From the NCBI GenBank assembly GCA_963819735.1, contig CAWFXC010000002.1:310001-374000 (forward strand): a stretch of 64,000 nt of DNA, read 5' to 3'. Within the stretch, counting starts at the first letter, position 1, and every line of letters begins with the position of its first letter. The translations under genes and the position numbers were made by a program. Below, piece after piece: positions 9,099 to 17,531 of the stretch. The DNA comes from CAWFXC01 sp963819735. Lineage in GTDB: Bacteria; Actinomycetota; Acidimicrobiia; IMCC26256; DASPTH01. Below the pieces are notes generated by a model. It made no database searches and was not told the DNA's origin. It saw only the letters and a program-made list of their open reading frames with translations.

Positions 9099-10334
9099 AT
9101 GGAACCCACCCGCGAGACCGGCACCGACGCGACCACCGACCACGCCGCGCCGAGTCCGTTCTCGATGGACCCGGAGATGAGTCGTCACCCGCAGCCCATG
9201 TACGCCATGCTGCGCGACGTCGCACCGGTGCTCCCGCTCGCAGGCATGGGATCCATGCTGACCACCCGCGAAGCGGCGCAGGAGTGCTTGCGCCGGCCCG
9301 ACCTCTTCTCGTCGAACATGTCGGCGGTCGACCTCGGCAACATCCGACCGCTCATCCCGCTGCAGATCGATCCCCCGGACCACGTGAAGTACCGGCGGAT
9401 CCTCGACCCGCTGTTCGCGCCCCGCGAGATGGCCACGCTGGAGCCCGCGGTCGCCGCCCTGGTGCACGAGCGCATCGACGAGTTCGTGGCCGACGGCGAG
9501 TGCGATTTCTCGCATCAGTTCTCGGTGCCGTTGCCGTCGCAGGTGTTCCTCACGCTGCTCGGGCTGCCACTGTCGGATCTCGACACGTTCCTCACCATGA
9601 AGGACGGCATCATCCGGCCCGACCACGTGCAGGGTCGCCCGCGCCACGACCCCCGCACGATCGAGTACCAGCGCGGGATCGCGGCGTCGATCTACGCGTA
9701 CTTCGACGCCGTGCTCGACGAACGCGAGCGCGAGCGCCGCGACGATCTCCTGAGCCGGTTCCTCGACGCCGAGGTCGACGGGCACGGGCTCACCCGTCAC
9801 GAGATCCTCGACATCTGCTTCCTGTTCCTCATCGCCGGGCTCGACACGGTGAGCGCGTCGCTCGACTGCTTCTTCGGATACCTGTGCGAGCACCCGGAAC
9901 AGCGGCAACTGATCGTCGACGATCCGTCGCTGGTGCCGTCGGCAGTGGAGGAGCTGTTGCGCTGGGAGACGCCGGTCGGCGGAGTCGCCCGCGTCGCGAT
10001 GGAAGACACCGAGGTCATCGGCTGCCCGGTGAAGCAGGGCGAGAACGTGGCGGTGATGCTCGGATCGGCCAACACCGACCCGGCCGGGCTCGACGACGCC
10101 ACCGACGTGCGCTTCGACCGCGCGTTCAACCCACACCTTGCCTTCGGCGGCGGCGTCCACCGTTGCCTCGGTTCGCACCTGGCCCGCCTCGAGCTGCGGG
10201 TGGCGTTGCGCGAGTGGCACACGCGGATCCCCGAGTACGCGGTGAAGCCCGGCCACGAGCTCGTGTACACGCCGGCGATCCGCTCGCTCGAAACCTTCCC
10301 GATGGTGTTCACCGCGGCTGCCATCCGCTCGTAG
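9099..10334 (+). CDS. Cytochrome P450
   Basis: 411-aa soluble haem monooxygenase, the usual length for bacterial class I P450s. The I-helix oxygen-activation motif is AGLDT (residues 246-250); the K-helix has EELLRWETPVGGVAR; the haem loop FGGGVHRCLGSHLA places the axial cysteine at residue 356. It needs ferredoxin/reductase partners, none of which are nearby. The N-terminus matches CYP families acting on terpenoids, sterols and fatty acids in actinomycetes, but the substrate is not predictable. GAGAGT lies 6 nt before the ATG, a weak leaderless -10. An amidohydrolase and a Liv-type importer follow on the same strand, so the P450 may oxidise what the importer brings in (inference). Confidence 0.97.
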   Translation: MEPTRETGTDATTDHAAPSPFSMDPEMSRHPQPMYAMLRDVAPVLPLAGMGSMLTTREAAQECLRRPDLFSSNMSAVDLGNIRPLIPLQIDPPDHVKYRRILDPLFAPREMATLEPAVAALVHERIDEFVADGECDFSHQFSVPLPSQVFLTLLGLPLSDLDTFLTMKDGIIRPDHVQGRPRHDPRTIEYQRGIAASIYAYFDAVLDERERERRDDLLSRFLDAEVDGHGLTRHEILDICFLFLIAGLDTVSASLDCFFGYLCEHPEQRQLIVDDPSLVPSAVEELLRWETPVGGVARVAMEDTEVIGCPVKQGENVAVMLGSANTDPAGLDDATDVRFDRAFNPHLAFGGGVHRCLGSHLARLELRVALREWHTRIPEYAVKPGHELVYTPAIRSLETFPMVFTAAAIRS

Positions 10335-10431
10335 CCGCCCCGCCGAACCCCACGCGCGACCGGCCCTCCGGGGGGATCGAAGGTGGGGCTAGGGTGAAAT
10401 TGGTCTGGGTACACGATTGGGGGGAGGCGTC

Positions 10432-11712
10432 ATGCAGCTCGACGACATGATCCTGGTGAGCGTCGACGACCACGTGGTGGAGCCGCCCACGCTGTTCGAG
10501 GGCCGGCTCCCGGCCAAGTACGCCGACCTCGCACCCCAGTTCGTGCACAAGGACGACGGCACCGACGTCTGGCGCTACGAAGGCGTCGAGATCCCCAACA
10601 TCGGGTTGAACGCCGTCGCCGGGCGCCCGTCGTCGGAGTACGGCATGGAGCCCACCTCGCTCGACCAGATCCGCTCCGGTTGCTACGAGATCGACGACCG
10701 CGTCCGCGACATGGACGCCAACGGCGTGCTCGGTTCGATGTGCTTCCCGTCGTTCCCGCAGTTCTGCGGCCAATTGTTCGCGCGCACCGCCGACAAGGAC
10801 GTCGCCCTCGCGATGGTGCAGGCCTACAACGACTGGCACGTCGACGAGTGGTGCGGCACCCACCCGGGTCGCTTCATCCCGCTCGGCCTGCCGGTGGTCT
10901 GGGACCCGGAGCTCATGGCGCAGGAGGTGCGCCGGCTCGCGGCCAAGGGCTGCCACGCGGTCACGTTCTCGGAGAACCCCGAGAAACTCGGCCACCCGAG
11001 CCTGCACAGCGACCACTGGGACCCGTTCTGGAAGGCGTGCGAAGACGTCGGCACCGTCGTGTGCCTGCACATCGGGAGCTCGTCGCAACTGGTGATCACG
11101 GCCAGCGACGCGCCGATCGACGTGCTCATCACGCTCACGCCCATCAACCTCGTGCAGGCCGCCGCCGACCTCGTGTGGAGCCCGGTGCTGCGCAAATTCC
11201 CGAACATCACCTTCGCCCTCTCCGAGGGCGGCATCGGGTGGATTCCCTACGTGCTCGAGCGCATGGACTACGTGTACCACCACCACCGCGCGTGGACGGG
11301 CCAGGACTTCGGCGACAAGTTGCCGTCGCAGGTGTTCAACGAACGCATCGTCACCTGCTTCATCGACGACGCGTTCGGCGTGGAGAACCGTCACCACCTC
11401 AACCTCGACAACATCACCTGGGAGTGCGACTACCCGCACTCCGACTCCACGTGGCCGCAGTCGCCCGAGTTGCTGATCAAGTACCTCGACGGCGTTCCCG
11501 ACGACGAGATCGACAAGATCACGTACCGAAACGCCATGCGCATCTTCCAGTACGAGCCGTTCGCGCACATCCCGAAGGAGCAGTGCACCGTCGGCGCGCT
11601 GCGCGCCCGGGCCGAAGGCTGGGACGTGAGCATGCAGTCCCACGGCACCGGTACGGAGCCGAAGAAGGCGACGAGAGCCGTCGACCTCAACGTGCTCCGC
11701 GACAACAGTTGA
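10432..11712 (+). CDS. Amidohydrolase-2 family protein
   Basis: 426-aa TIM-barrel hydrolase/decarboxylase. Visible hallmarks are VSVDDHVVEPPTLFEGRLP at the N-terminus (D-x-H type metal motif), RDMDANGVLGSMCFPSFPQF, CLHIGSS with the barrel histidine, EGGIGWIPYVLERMD, and WECDYPHSDSTWPQSPE with the C-terminal metal aspartate. It is clearly paralogous to the broken amidohydrolase at 51675-52936, sharing DRxxDMDANG/DRLADMDING, the YNDW-EEWCG region and the GWIPYxLER motif. Start ATG 10432 follows a strong GGGGGAGG; a TAGGGT hexamer at 10390-10395 is a plausible -10. Spaced 27 nt before the Liv permease gene, so they may be co-transcribed. Confidence 0.93.
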   Translation: MQLDDMILVSVDDHVVEPPTLFEGRLPAKYADLAPQFVHKDDGTDVWRYEGVEIPNIGLNAVAGRPSSEYGMEPTSLDQIRSGCYEIDDRVRDMDANGVLGSMCFPSFPQFCGQLFARTADKDVALAMVQAYNDWHVDEWCGTHPGRFIPLGLPVVWDPELMAQEVRRLAAKGCHAVTFSENPEKLGHPSLHSDHWDPFWKACEDVGTVVCLHIGSSSQLVITASDAPIDVLITLTPINLVQAAADLVWSPVLRKFPNITFALSEGGIGWIPYVLERMDYVYHHHRAWTGQDFGDKLPSQVFNERIVTCFIDDAFGVENRHHLNLDNITWECDYPHSDSTWPQSPELLIKYLDGVPDDEIDKITYRNAMRIFQYEPFAHIPKEQCTVGALRARAEGWDVSMQSHGTGTEPKKATRAVDLNVLRDNS

Positions 11713-11739
11713 CCCGAGAACCGCCGGGGGCCTGACCGG

Positions 11740-13770
11740 GTGCTGTCGTTCGTCGTCGCCGGGTTGGTGCTCGGCAGCATCTACGCCCTGGCCGCGTCGG
11801 GTCTGGTGATCACGTACGTATCGACCGGCATCCTGAACTTCGCCTTCGGGTCGCTCGCGTACTTCGTCGCCCGCACCTACTACTGGATGCACGTCGAGAA
11901 GGGCTGGGGCATCCTCCTCTCGGCCGGGCTGTGCCTGTTCGTGCTCGCGCCGGTGCTGGGGCTCGTGCTCTACCTGCTGATCTTCCGGCACCTCCGGCTG
12001 TCGTCGCAGCTGATCAAGGTCGTGGTCACGATCGGCTTGTCGGTGCTGATCCCGGCACTGGCCAACATCATCTTCGGCACCGACGAGCTGCTCGCGCCGC
12101 CGGGGCTCGCGCCGCAGCCGGCAAGCGTCTACAAGGTGTTCGGTACCGCGGTCACGCTCGACCAGCTGATCGCCTACGGGTGCGTGCTGGCGATCGTGGT
12201 GATCGGGGCTTTGGTCCTGCGCTACACCGAAGCAGGCCTGAGCGTGCGGGCGATGGTCGACTCCGAAGCGATGACGTCGCTGTCGGGAAGTGACCCGTCG
12301 CGCACGGCGGCGGGTGTGTGGATCGTGGCCACGTTCCTGGCCGGCTTGTCGGGGATCCTCGCCGCGCCGCTGATCGGGCTCGACTCGAACCGGTTCACGC
12401 TGCTGATCGCGGCGGCGTTCGCGGCGGTGATCGCGGCGCGGCTGCGATCGCTGCCGATCGCCGTGGTGGTCGCCCTGCTGATGGGCATCGCCGGGAGCCT
12501 GGTGTTGTACTACCTGCCGCCCGAGAGTTCGTTCACCGCGGCGGTGATCCCGAGCATTCCGTTCGTGTTCATCGTGCTGTCGTTGATCTACAACGTGCTG
12601 CGGTCGGGTCGGGTCGACGAAGACGAAGGCGTGGGTGGCGCGCTCGACCGCGCGATCAGTCCTCACGGGGGCAGCCGGCTCGCGGCGTCGGTCGACGTCG
12701 ACAACCCGTACCCGCGGCTCAACTTCTTCTTCCCCGTGGCGCTGTTCGCCATGATCTGCCTGCTCCCGCTCGTGTTCAACAGCTTCTACCTCACCCTGAT
12801 GACGACCGCCGTCACGCTGGCGATCGTGTTCCTCGCGTACACACTCGTCACCGGTGAGGGCGGCATGTTGTGGCTGTGCCAGATCACCTTCGCCGGCGTC
12901 GGCGCGTTGACCACCGGTCAACTGGCGACCGAACACGGCTGGCCGGTCCTGTTGGCGATCATCGGGGGCGGAGTCGTCGCCGCGGCGCTCGGCGTGCTCA
13001 TCGGTGTGTTGACGATTCGACTGGGGAACCTCTACGTCGCGTTGGTCACGCTGACCTTCGGCCTGCTGATGGAACGCCTGGTGTTCACACTGAAGGACTT
13101 CTCGCAGTTCGGGGCCGGGGTCGCAGTCGCGCGTCCGGAGTTCGCGGCGTCCGACACGGCATTCACGTACCTCGTGCTCGCCACATTTGCCATCCTCGCG
13201 ATCCTCATCGTGAACCTGCGCCGTTCGACAACCGGGCTCGCACTCAACGCGGTGCGGTGGTCCGAGAACGCGTCGCGCACCATGGGCCTGAGCGTGGTGC
13301 AGATGAAGATCCTCGTGTCGGGGTTGGCTGCGTTCGTCGCCGGTGTCGGCGGCGGTTTCTACGCCAGCGCGCACAAGCAGGCGATTCCGCTCGACTACGT
13401 GACCCTGTTAGGCCTCGTGTGGTTGGCGGTGCTGGTCACGTTCGGCGTGCGGTCCAACATCGCCGCGCTGCTCGCCGCGCTCTTCTTCGTGATCCCGGCC
13501 GCGTGGCTGCAGACCAACTTCAGCGACACCTGGGCCCAACTGCCGGTGCTCCTGTTCGGTCTGGGCGCCATCGCGTTGGCGCGGAACCCCGAAGGCACCG
13601 TCCACGTGTGGGCGATGTCACTCCAGCGGGGCCTGCAGAAGGTCAGTGGCGCGCGGACGGTTCCGGCCGCCACGGCCATCGCCGGGCGTGAGGATTCCCG
13701 GCTGGCCGCCCCTCCGGGCGACGGTCTCGACGCGCAACCCGAGCAGCCGGCGAAGGTGACCGGCCCGTGA
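11740..13770 (+). CDS. Branched-chain amino acid-type ABC permease, LivH-LivM fusion
   Basis: 676-aa integral membrane protein in which both permease subunits of a HAAT-family importer are joined. Residues 1-290 are LivH-like (GLVLGSIYALAASGLVITYV at the start; GILNFAFGSLAYF), followed by a hydrophilic linker at about 290-325, then a LivM-like half (MLWLCQITFAGVGALTTGQL; RLGNLYVALVTLTFGLLMER). About 16 or more membrane helices are expected. GTG 11740 lies 9 nt after GGGGG. Its stop overlaps the GTG of the ATPase gene. These importers carry amino acids but also aromatic and other carboxylates; the catabolic neighbourhood favours an organic acid here, which is inference. Confidence 0.95.
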   Translation: MLSFVVAGLVLGSIYALAASGLVITYVSTGILNFAFGSLAYFVARTYYWMHVEKGWGILLSAGLCLFVLAPVLGLVLYLLIFRHLRLSSQLIKVVVTIGLSVLIPALANIIFGTDELLAPPGLAPQPASVYKVFGTAVTLDQLIAYGCVLAIVVIGALVLRYTEAGLSVRAMVDSEAMTSLSGSDPSRTAAGVWIVATFLAGLSGILAAPLIGLDSNRFTLLIAAAFAAVIAARLRSLPIAVVVALLMGIAGSLVLYYLPPESSFTAAVIPSIPFVFIVLSLIYNVLRSGRVDEDEGVGGALDRAISPHGGSRLAASVDVDNPYPRLNFFFPVALFAMICLLPLVFNSFYLTLMTTAVTLAIVFLAYTLVTGEGGMLWLCQITFAGVGALTTGQLATEHGWPVLLAIIGGGVVAAALGVLIGVLTIRLGNLYVALVTLTFGLLMERLVFTLKDFSQFGAGVAVARPEFAASDTAFTYLVLATFAILAILIVNLRRSTTGLALNAVRWSENASRTMGLSVVQMKILVSGLAAFVAGVGGGFYASAHKQAIPLDYVTLLGLVWLAVLVTFGVRSNIAALLAALFFVIPAAWLQTNFSDTWAQLPVLLFGLGAIALARNPEGTVHVWAMSLQRGLQKVSGARTVPAATAIAGREDSRLAAPPGDGLDAQPEQPAKVTGP

Positions 13771-14660
13771 GCGCCACCGAATCCCCGGTCGCGGGCGGGG
13801 CCGAGTCGTCGGCCGGGTCGTCGGCTGAGGCACCGGCCGCGATCGAAGCCCGCGGGATCACCGTCCGGTTCGGCGGCCTGGTCGCGCTGAACGACGTCAG
13901 CATCACCGTGCCGCCCGCGTCGATCATCGGCCTCGTCGGCCCCAACGGCGCCGGGAAGACGACGCTGTTCGGCGTCCTGTCCGGGCTCCTCCGACCGCAG
14001 GCCGGCGAGGTGTTCCTGCGCGGGCGACGGGTCACGCACGCGGCGCCGTCGAAACGCGCGCGGCTCGGCCTCGCCCGCACGTTCCAACAACTCGAGCTGT
14101 TCATGGGCCTCACCGTGCGCGAGCACGTCGTGCTCGGGTACCGGGTCCGTCACGCCCGTCGTCGGCTGTGGAGCGACCTCGTCACCGCGGGCGCGCTGCG
14201 GCGCGCCCCGCGCGAAGAGGACGAGCGGGTCGGCCATCTCCTCGACCTGCTCGCGCTCGGCCCCGTCGCCGACACGCCGGCCGCGTCGTTGCCGCTCGGC
14301 ACGTCGCGTCGGGTCGAGGTCGCACGCGCGCTCGCCACCGGGCCGTCGGTGGTGCTGCTCGACGAGCCGTCGTCGGGGCTCGACCACCGCGAGACCGCCC
14401 AGTTGGCCGGTGCGCTGCGCAGTGTGGTCGACGAAGAGCGGGTTTCTTTGCTGCTCGTCGAGCACGACGTCGCCATGGTGCTCGGGCTCTCCGATTCCGT
14501 GTCGGTCCTCGACTTCGGCAGCTGCATCGCCGAGGGCCCGCCCGAGCAGATCCGCGCCGATCCCGCGGTACGCGCCGCCTACCTCGGCGACGACGAAGCG
14601 GTCGACGGGTCCGACCCCGACGCCGACCGCGACCGCGACGGGGAAGACGGCGAATCGTGA
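13767..14660 (+). CDS. livG: Liv-type ABC transporter ATP-binding protein (LivG-like)
   Basis: 297-aa cytoplasmic ATPase. After a low-complexity Ala/Ser/Glu N-tail (about 25 residues), Walker A is GPNGAGKTT, the LivG-typical FQQLELFMGLTVREHV follows, and Walker B is VVLLDEPSSGLD. The signature loop is LPLGTSRRVEVARAL, a drifted form of LSGGQ that is seen in LivG proteins. The C-terminal tail is Asp-rich. GTG 13767 overlaps the permease TGA and its own TGA overlaps the GTG of livF, so permease, LivG and LivF are translationally coupled. Confidence 0.95.
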   Translation: MSATESPVAGGAESSAGSSAEAPAAIEARGITVRFGGLVALNDVSITVPPASIIGLVGPNGAGKTTLFGVLSGLLRPQAGEVFLRGRRVTHAAPSKRARLGLARTFQQLELFMGLTVREHVVLGYRVRHARRRLWSDLVTAGALRRAPREEDERVGHLLDLLALGPVADTPAASLPLGTSRRVEVARALATGPSVVLLDEPSSGLDHRETAQLAGALRSVVDEERVSLLLVEHDVAMVLGLSDSVSVLDFGSCIAEGPPEQIRADPAVRAAYLGDDEAVDGSDPDADRDRDGEDGES

Positions 14661-15385
14661 CCGAACCGCTCCTATCGGTCGAGCATCTCGACGTGCGCTA
14701 CGCGTCGGTGCGGGCACTGTTCGACGTGTCGTTCGCGGTACCCGAAGGCGGCGTGCTGGCGGTGCTCGGTGCGAACGGCGCGGGGAAGAGCACGTTCGCG
14801 CGAGCGGTGTCGGGGTTGGTCCCGGCGGCGGCGGGCACGATCACGTTCGCCGGCCGCGACATCACCAACGCGCGCGCCCACGACATCCGACGCGCCGGAC
14901 TCGTGCACATCCCCGAAGGTCGCGGCATCTTCCCCGGCCTCACCGTGCAGGAGAACCTGCGCATGGCCGTCCGGCGGGTGGGGAGCCCCCAACTGCGTCG
15001 CTCCGCCGTCACCGACGCGTACGACCTCTTCCCCGCCATCGCCGGCCGGCGCAATCAGCGCGCGGGGACGCTGTCGGGGGGTGAGCAGCAGATGCTGGCC
15101 CTCGCCCGCGCGCTGGCGGTGCCGCCTCGGCTCATCATCGCCGACGAGATGTCGCTCGGGCTCGCGCCGCTCGTGGTGAATTCGGTGTTCGAGAGCATCG
15201 CGCGCGCCAACCGGGCCGGGGTCACGATCGTGCTGATCGAACAGTTCATCCACCGTGCACTCGCGCTGGCGAGCACTTGTGTGATCCTCCGCCAGGGCTC
15301 CGTGGCGTGGACCGGGCCCGCGGCCGACGCCCGCGGCGAGGTGCTCGACCGCTACCTCGGCGAGACCACCGAGGCCCTTTCCTGA
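14657..15385 (+). CDS. livF: Liv-type ABC transporter ATP-binding protein (LivF-like)
   Basis: 242-aa ATPase partner of LivG. Walker A is GANGAGKST, the LivF-specific VHIPEGRGIFPGLTVQENL is present, the signature is TLSGGEQQMLALARAL and Walker B is LIIADEMSLGLAP, with the Met in place of Pro that is common in LivF. Start GTG 14657 overlaps the livG stop (GTGA). The substrate-binding protein gene follows after 118 nt, which leaves room for a second promoter (TACGGT at 15434-15439). Confidence 0.96.
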   Translation: MTEPLLSVEHLDVRYASVRALFDVSFAVPEGGVLAVLGANGAGKSTFARAVSGLVPAAAGTITFAGRDITNARAHDIRRAGLVHIPEGRGIFPGLTVQENLRMAVRRVGSPQLRRSAVTDAYDLFPAIAGRRNQRAGTLSGGEQQMLALARALAVPPRLIIADEMSLGLAPLVVNSVFESIARANRAGVTIVLIEQFIHRALALASTCVILRQGSVAWTGPAADARGEVLDRYLGETTEALS

Positions 15386-15503
15386 AGCGCACCGTCCGGA
15401 AGCGCCCGCGCGGTGGTCCCGAAAGCCAAGGGGTACGGTGCCCCGGGCCAGGAAATTGCACGGAGTCGTAAACACGCCGAGTCGGACACCGGGGGGTATC
15501 CAC

Positions 15504-16844
15504 GTGCGCCACGTCACTCGCTCGAGGGGGAAGTGGTCGCTCGGTCTCCTCGCGCTGGTCGGGCTGGTCGCGACGTCCGGGTTCACCGCCACCGCCACCG
15601 CGACCGGCGCCGGCGCGGCCGCGGCCACCGACCCCGGCGTCACCGCGAAGGACATCACGATCGGTTACATCTACTCCGGGACCGGTCTGGGTGGCTCCAC
15701 GTTCAAGAACGCGGGGAAAGCATTCCAGGCGCGCATCGATCGCCAGAACGCGAACGGCGGCGTCAACGGCCGGAAGATCAAGGCCGTCATCCGCGACGAC
15801 CAGACGTCCGTCAACCTCACCGACGCACAGGATCTCGTACGGAACCAGCACGTGTTCGCGGTGGTGAACAACTCTCCGGTCGCGTACCTGTCGTGGCGCT
15901 TCCTGCTCGCGAGCAAGGTGCCGATGATCGGCGGCGGCTTCGACGGCTCTTACTACCGCCAACCGGGTAACGAGGACATCATCTCCGCGCTCGGCAACGG
16001 CACGCCCGAAGACGGACTCACGTATGACCAGGCGGTTCGGGTGATGAAGATGCTCGGGGCCAAGAAGGTCGCCGCGCTGGCGTACAGCTCGTCTCCCTCG
16101 TCGAGCGCCAGCGCGCAGGCGCTCCAGGACTGGGCGGTGCCCGGCCTCGGCCTCAAGGCCGTCTACACGAACACGAGTGTCGACTTCGGCAGCTCCGACG
16201 TCGGCCCGCTCGTCCTCGGCATCAAGCAGTCGGGGGCCGACGCGGCGTACCTGCCGATGGTCGCGTCGACCAACTTCGCCGTGGTGCAGGGGCTCCAGCA
16301 GAACGGCGTCTCGATGAAGGCGACCGTGCTGGCCACCGGCTACGGCCAGGACCTGCTCGACTCACCCATCGCCAAGACGCTCGGGCCGAACACGGTCGTG
16401 CTCCAGACCTACAAGCCGGTGGAGCTCGAGACCAAGGCCACCAAGCAGTTCCAGGCCGACCTCAAGAAGTACGCCGGTCTCACCGGTGTTCCCGACTACG
16501 GGCAGTACACCGGGTACATCGCCGGCGAGTTGGCCGTTCTCGGTCTGGAGCATGCGGGTGCCACCCCGACCCGGCGGGGCTTCATCGACGGACTGCACAA
16601 ACTCGGCACCTACGACGAAGCCGGCCTCGCGTGCGAGCCCACCGACATCAGCCTGACGAACCGCCTGAAGTCGCGCCCGACCGGATGCGTCTACTTCCTG
16701 CAGGTGAAGGACGGGAAGTTCGTCATCTACCCGAAGGGGAACAAGCCGGTGATCGGGAACCTGGTGGGCGATCCGGCCAAGGTGAGATCCGTCGTCGAGA
16801 CCGTGCCCGCGCCGAGCGGGACCACGACCACGTCGACGCCCTGA
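15504..16844 (+). CDS. ABC transporter substrate-binding protein (LivJ/Peripla_BP_6-like)
   Basis: 446-aa secreted binding protein. GTG 15504 is chosen because GGGGGG lies 8 nt upstream and it gives a clean signal peptide: a basic RHVTRSRGK, a hydrophobic core WSLGLLALVGLVATSGF and an Ala-rich cleavage zone near residue 35-42. The mature part begins with DPGVTAKDITIGYIYSG and has the family pattern QNANGGVNGRKIKAVIRDDQ. No lipobox cysteine is visible, so retention may be by other means. It ends in a Ser/Thr/Pro tail. It completes the importer encoded by the fused permease, LivG and LivF upstream. Confidence 0.95.
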   Translation: MRHVTRSRGKWSLGLLALVGLVATSGFTATATATGAGAAAATDPGVTAKDITIGYIYSGTGLGGSTFKNAGKAFQARIDRQNANGGVNGRKIKAVIRDDQTSVNLTDAQDLVRNQHVFAVVNNSPVAYLSWRFLLASKVPMIGGGFDGSYYRQPGNEDIISALGNGTPEDGLTYDQAVRVMKMLGAKKVAALAYSSSPSSSASAQALQDWAVPGLGLKAVYTNTSVDFGSSDVGPLVLGIKQSGADAAYLPMVASTNFAVVQGLQQNGVSMKATVLATGYGQDLLDSPIAKTLGPNTVVLQTYKPVELETKATKQFQADLKKYAGLTGVPDYGQYTGYIAGELAVLGLEHAGATPTRRGFIDGLHKLGTYDEAGLACEPTDISLTNRLKSRPTGCVYFLQVKDGKFVIYPKGNKPVIGNLVGDPAKVRSVVETVPAPSGTTTTSTP

Positions 16845-16845
16845 C

Positions 16846-16871
16846 GCGAACGTAGGGTGCGAACCTAGGGT
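16846..16871 (+). repeat. Two tandem 13-bp units, each carrying a TAGGGT -10 candidate
   Basis: GCGAACGTAGGGT (16846-16858) is followed immediately by GCGAACCTAGGGT (16859-16871). The second TAGGGT ends 6 nt before the GTG at 16878, the spacing of a leaderless promoter; the first lies 13 bp further back. Duplicated promoter or operator half-sites are both possible. Confidence 0.55.
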
Positions 16872-16877
16872 GGTGGG

Positions 16878-17510
16878 GTGAGCGTGAGCGTGCGGGGGCT
16901 CGAGCCGGGGCGGAAGTCGGCGCTGGTGATCAGCGAATGCCAACGCGGCACGACCGATCCCGACTACGCGTCGCTCCCCGGGTTGGCCGACGAAGTCGTG
17001 CGCCGCGGCACGCTGGCGCAGATCGCGCGCCTCGCCCGGCGCTACCGGGAGCTGCACCTCCCCGTCGTCCACCTTCCCGTCGCCCACCGGCCCGGCTACG
17101 AAGGCGTGGTCGTCAACTGCACGTTGATCGCGAACATGCGCAAGCTGAACGCGTTCGTCGAAGGCGGCGCCGATACCGAGATCAACCCCGAGGTCGCGCC
17201 GGAACCGGGCGATTTCGTGCTGTGGCGGTGGTTCGGCCTCACCGCGTGGTACCCCACCCCACTCGACACGGTGCTGCGCAACGCGGGGGTGAGCACGATC
17301 GTGCTCACCGGGGTGTCCACCAACATCGCGGTGCAGACGACCGCCGTCGAAGCGATCGGCCGCGGCTACTCGGTGGTGGTCCCGGAAGATGCCACCGCGG
17401 GTGCCACACTGGAGTCGCACCGGTTCGTGGTGGAGAACTTGCTGCCGATCGTGGCCACGGTCAGCAGCACCGACGACGTGATGGCCGCGGTCTCGCCCGA
17501 CGCCGAGTGA
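16878..17510 (+). CDS. Isochorismatase-fold (cysteine hydrolase-like) protein lacking the catalytic Cys
   Basis: 210-aa cytoplasmic alpha/beta protein. The fold is recognisable from SALVISECQRG (residues 14-24, where most members have a catalytic Asp in DMQND), a lysine in the RKLNAF region (K89) and TGVSTNIAVQTTAVEAIGRG. In cysteine hydrolases the last motif reads N-x-C-V; here Ala151 replaces the nucleophile, as in true isochorismatases, which hydrolyse a vinyl ether without a Cys. A cysteine is instead present in ECQRG. The paralogue at 28199-28813 shares both oddities. Substrate unknown. GTG 16878 is supported by TAGGGT 6 nt upstream. Confidence 0.88.
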   Translation: MSVSVRGLEPGRKSALVISECQRGTTDPDYASLPGLADEVVRRGTLAQIARLARRYRELHLPVVHLPVAHRPGYEGVVVNCTLIANMRKLNAFVEGGADTEINPEVAPEPGDFVLWRWFGLTAWYPTPLDTVLRNAGVSTIVLTGVSTNIAVQTTAVEAIGRGYSVVVPEDATAGATLESHRFVVENLLPIVATVSSTDDVMAAVSPDAE

Positions 17511-17518
17511 ACTCTGGC

Positions 17519-17524
17519 TAGTGT
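17519..17524 (+). promoter_or_regulatory. Candidate leaderless -10 (TAGTGT)
   Basis: TAGTGT ends 7 nt before the ATG at 17532; no ribosome-binding site is present in the short gap, matching the leaderless pattern seen at several other genes here. Confidence 0.5.
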
Positions 17525-17531
17525 CCGCCGG

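Noticed and set aside
10309..13374. A 1,021-codon open frame on the minus strand opposite the amidohydrolase and Liv permease genes
   Set aside because: It is Arg/His/Asp/Gln-rich with no domain and mirrors the codon bias of the real genes opposite; high GC3 removes stops from the antisense frame.
16878..17510. Nicotinamidase-type cysteine hydrolase
   Set aside because: The nucleophilic cysteine position is Ala and no Asp-x-His metal site was found, so a generic isochorismatase-fold call is safer.
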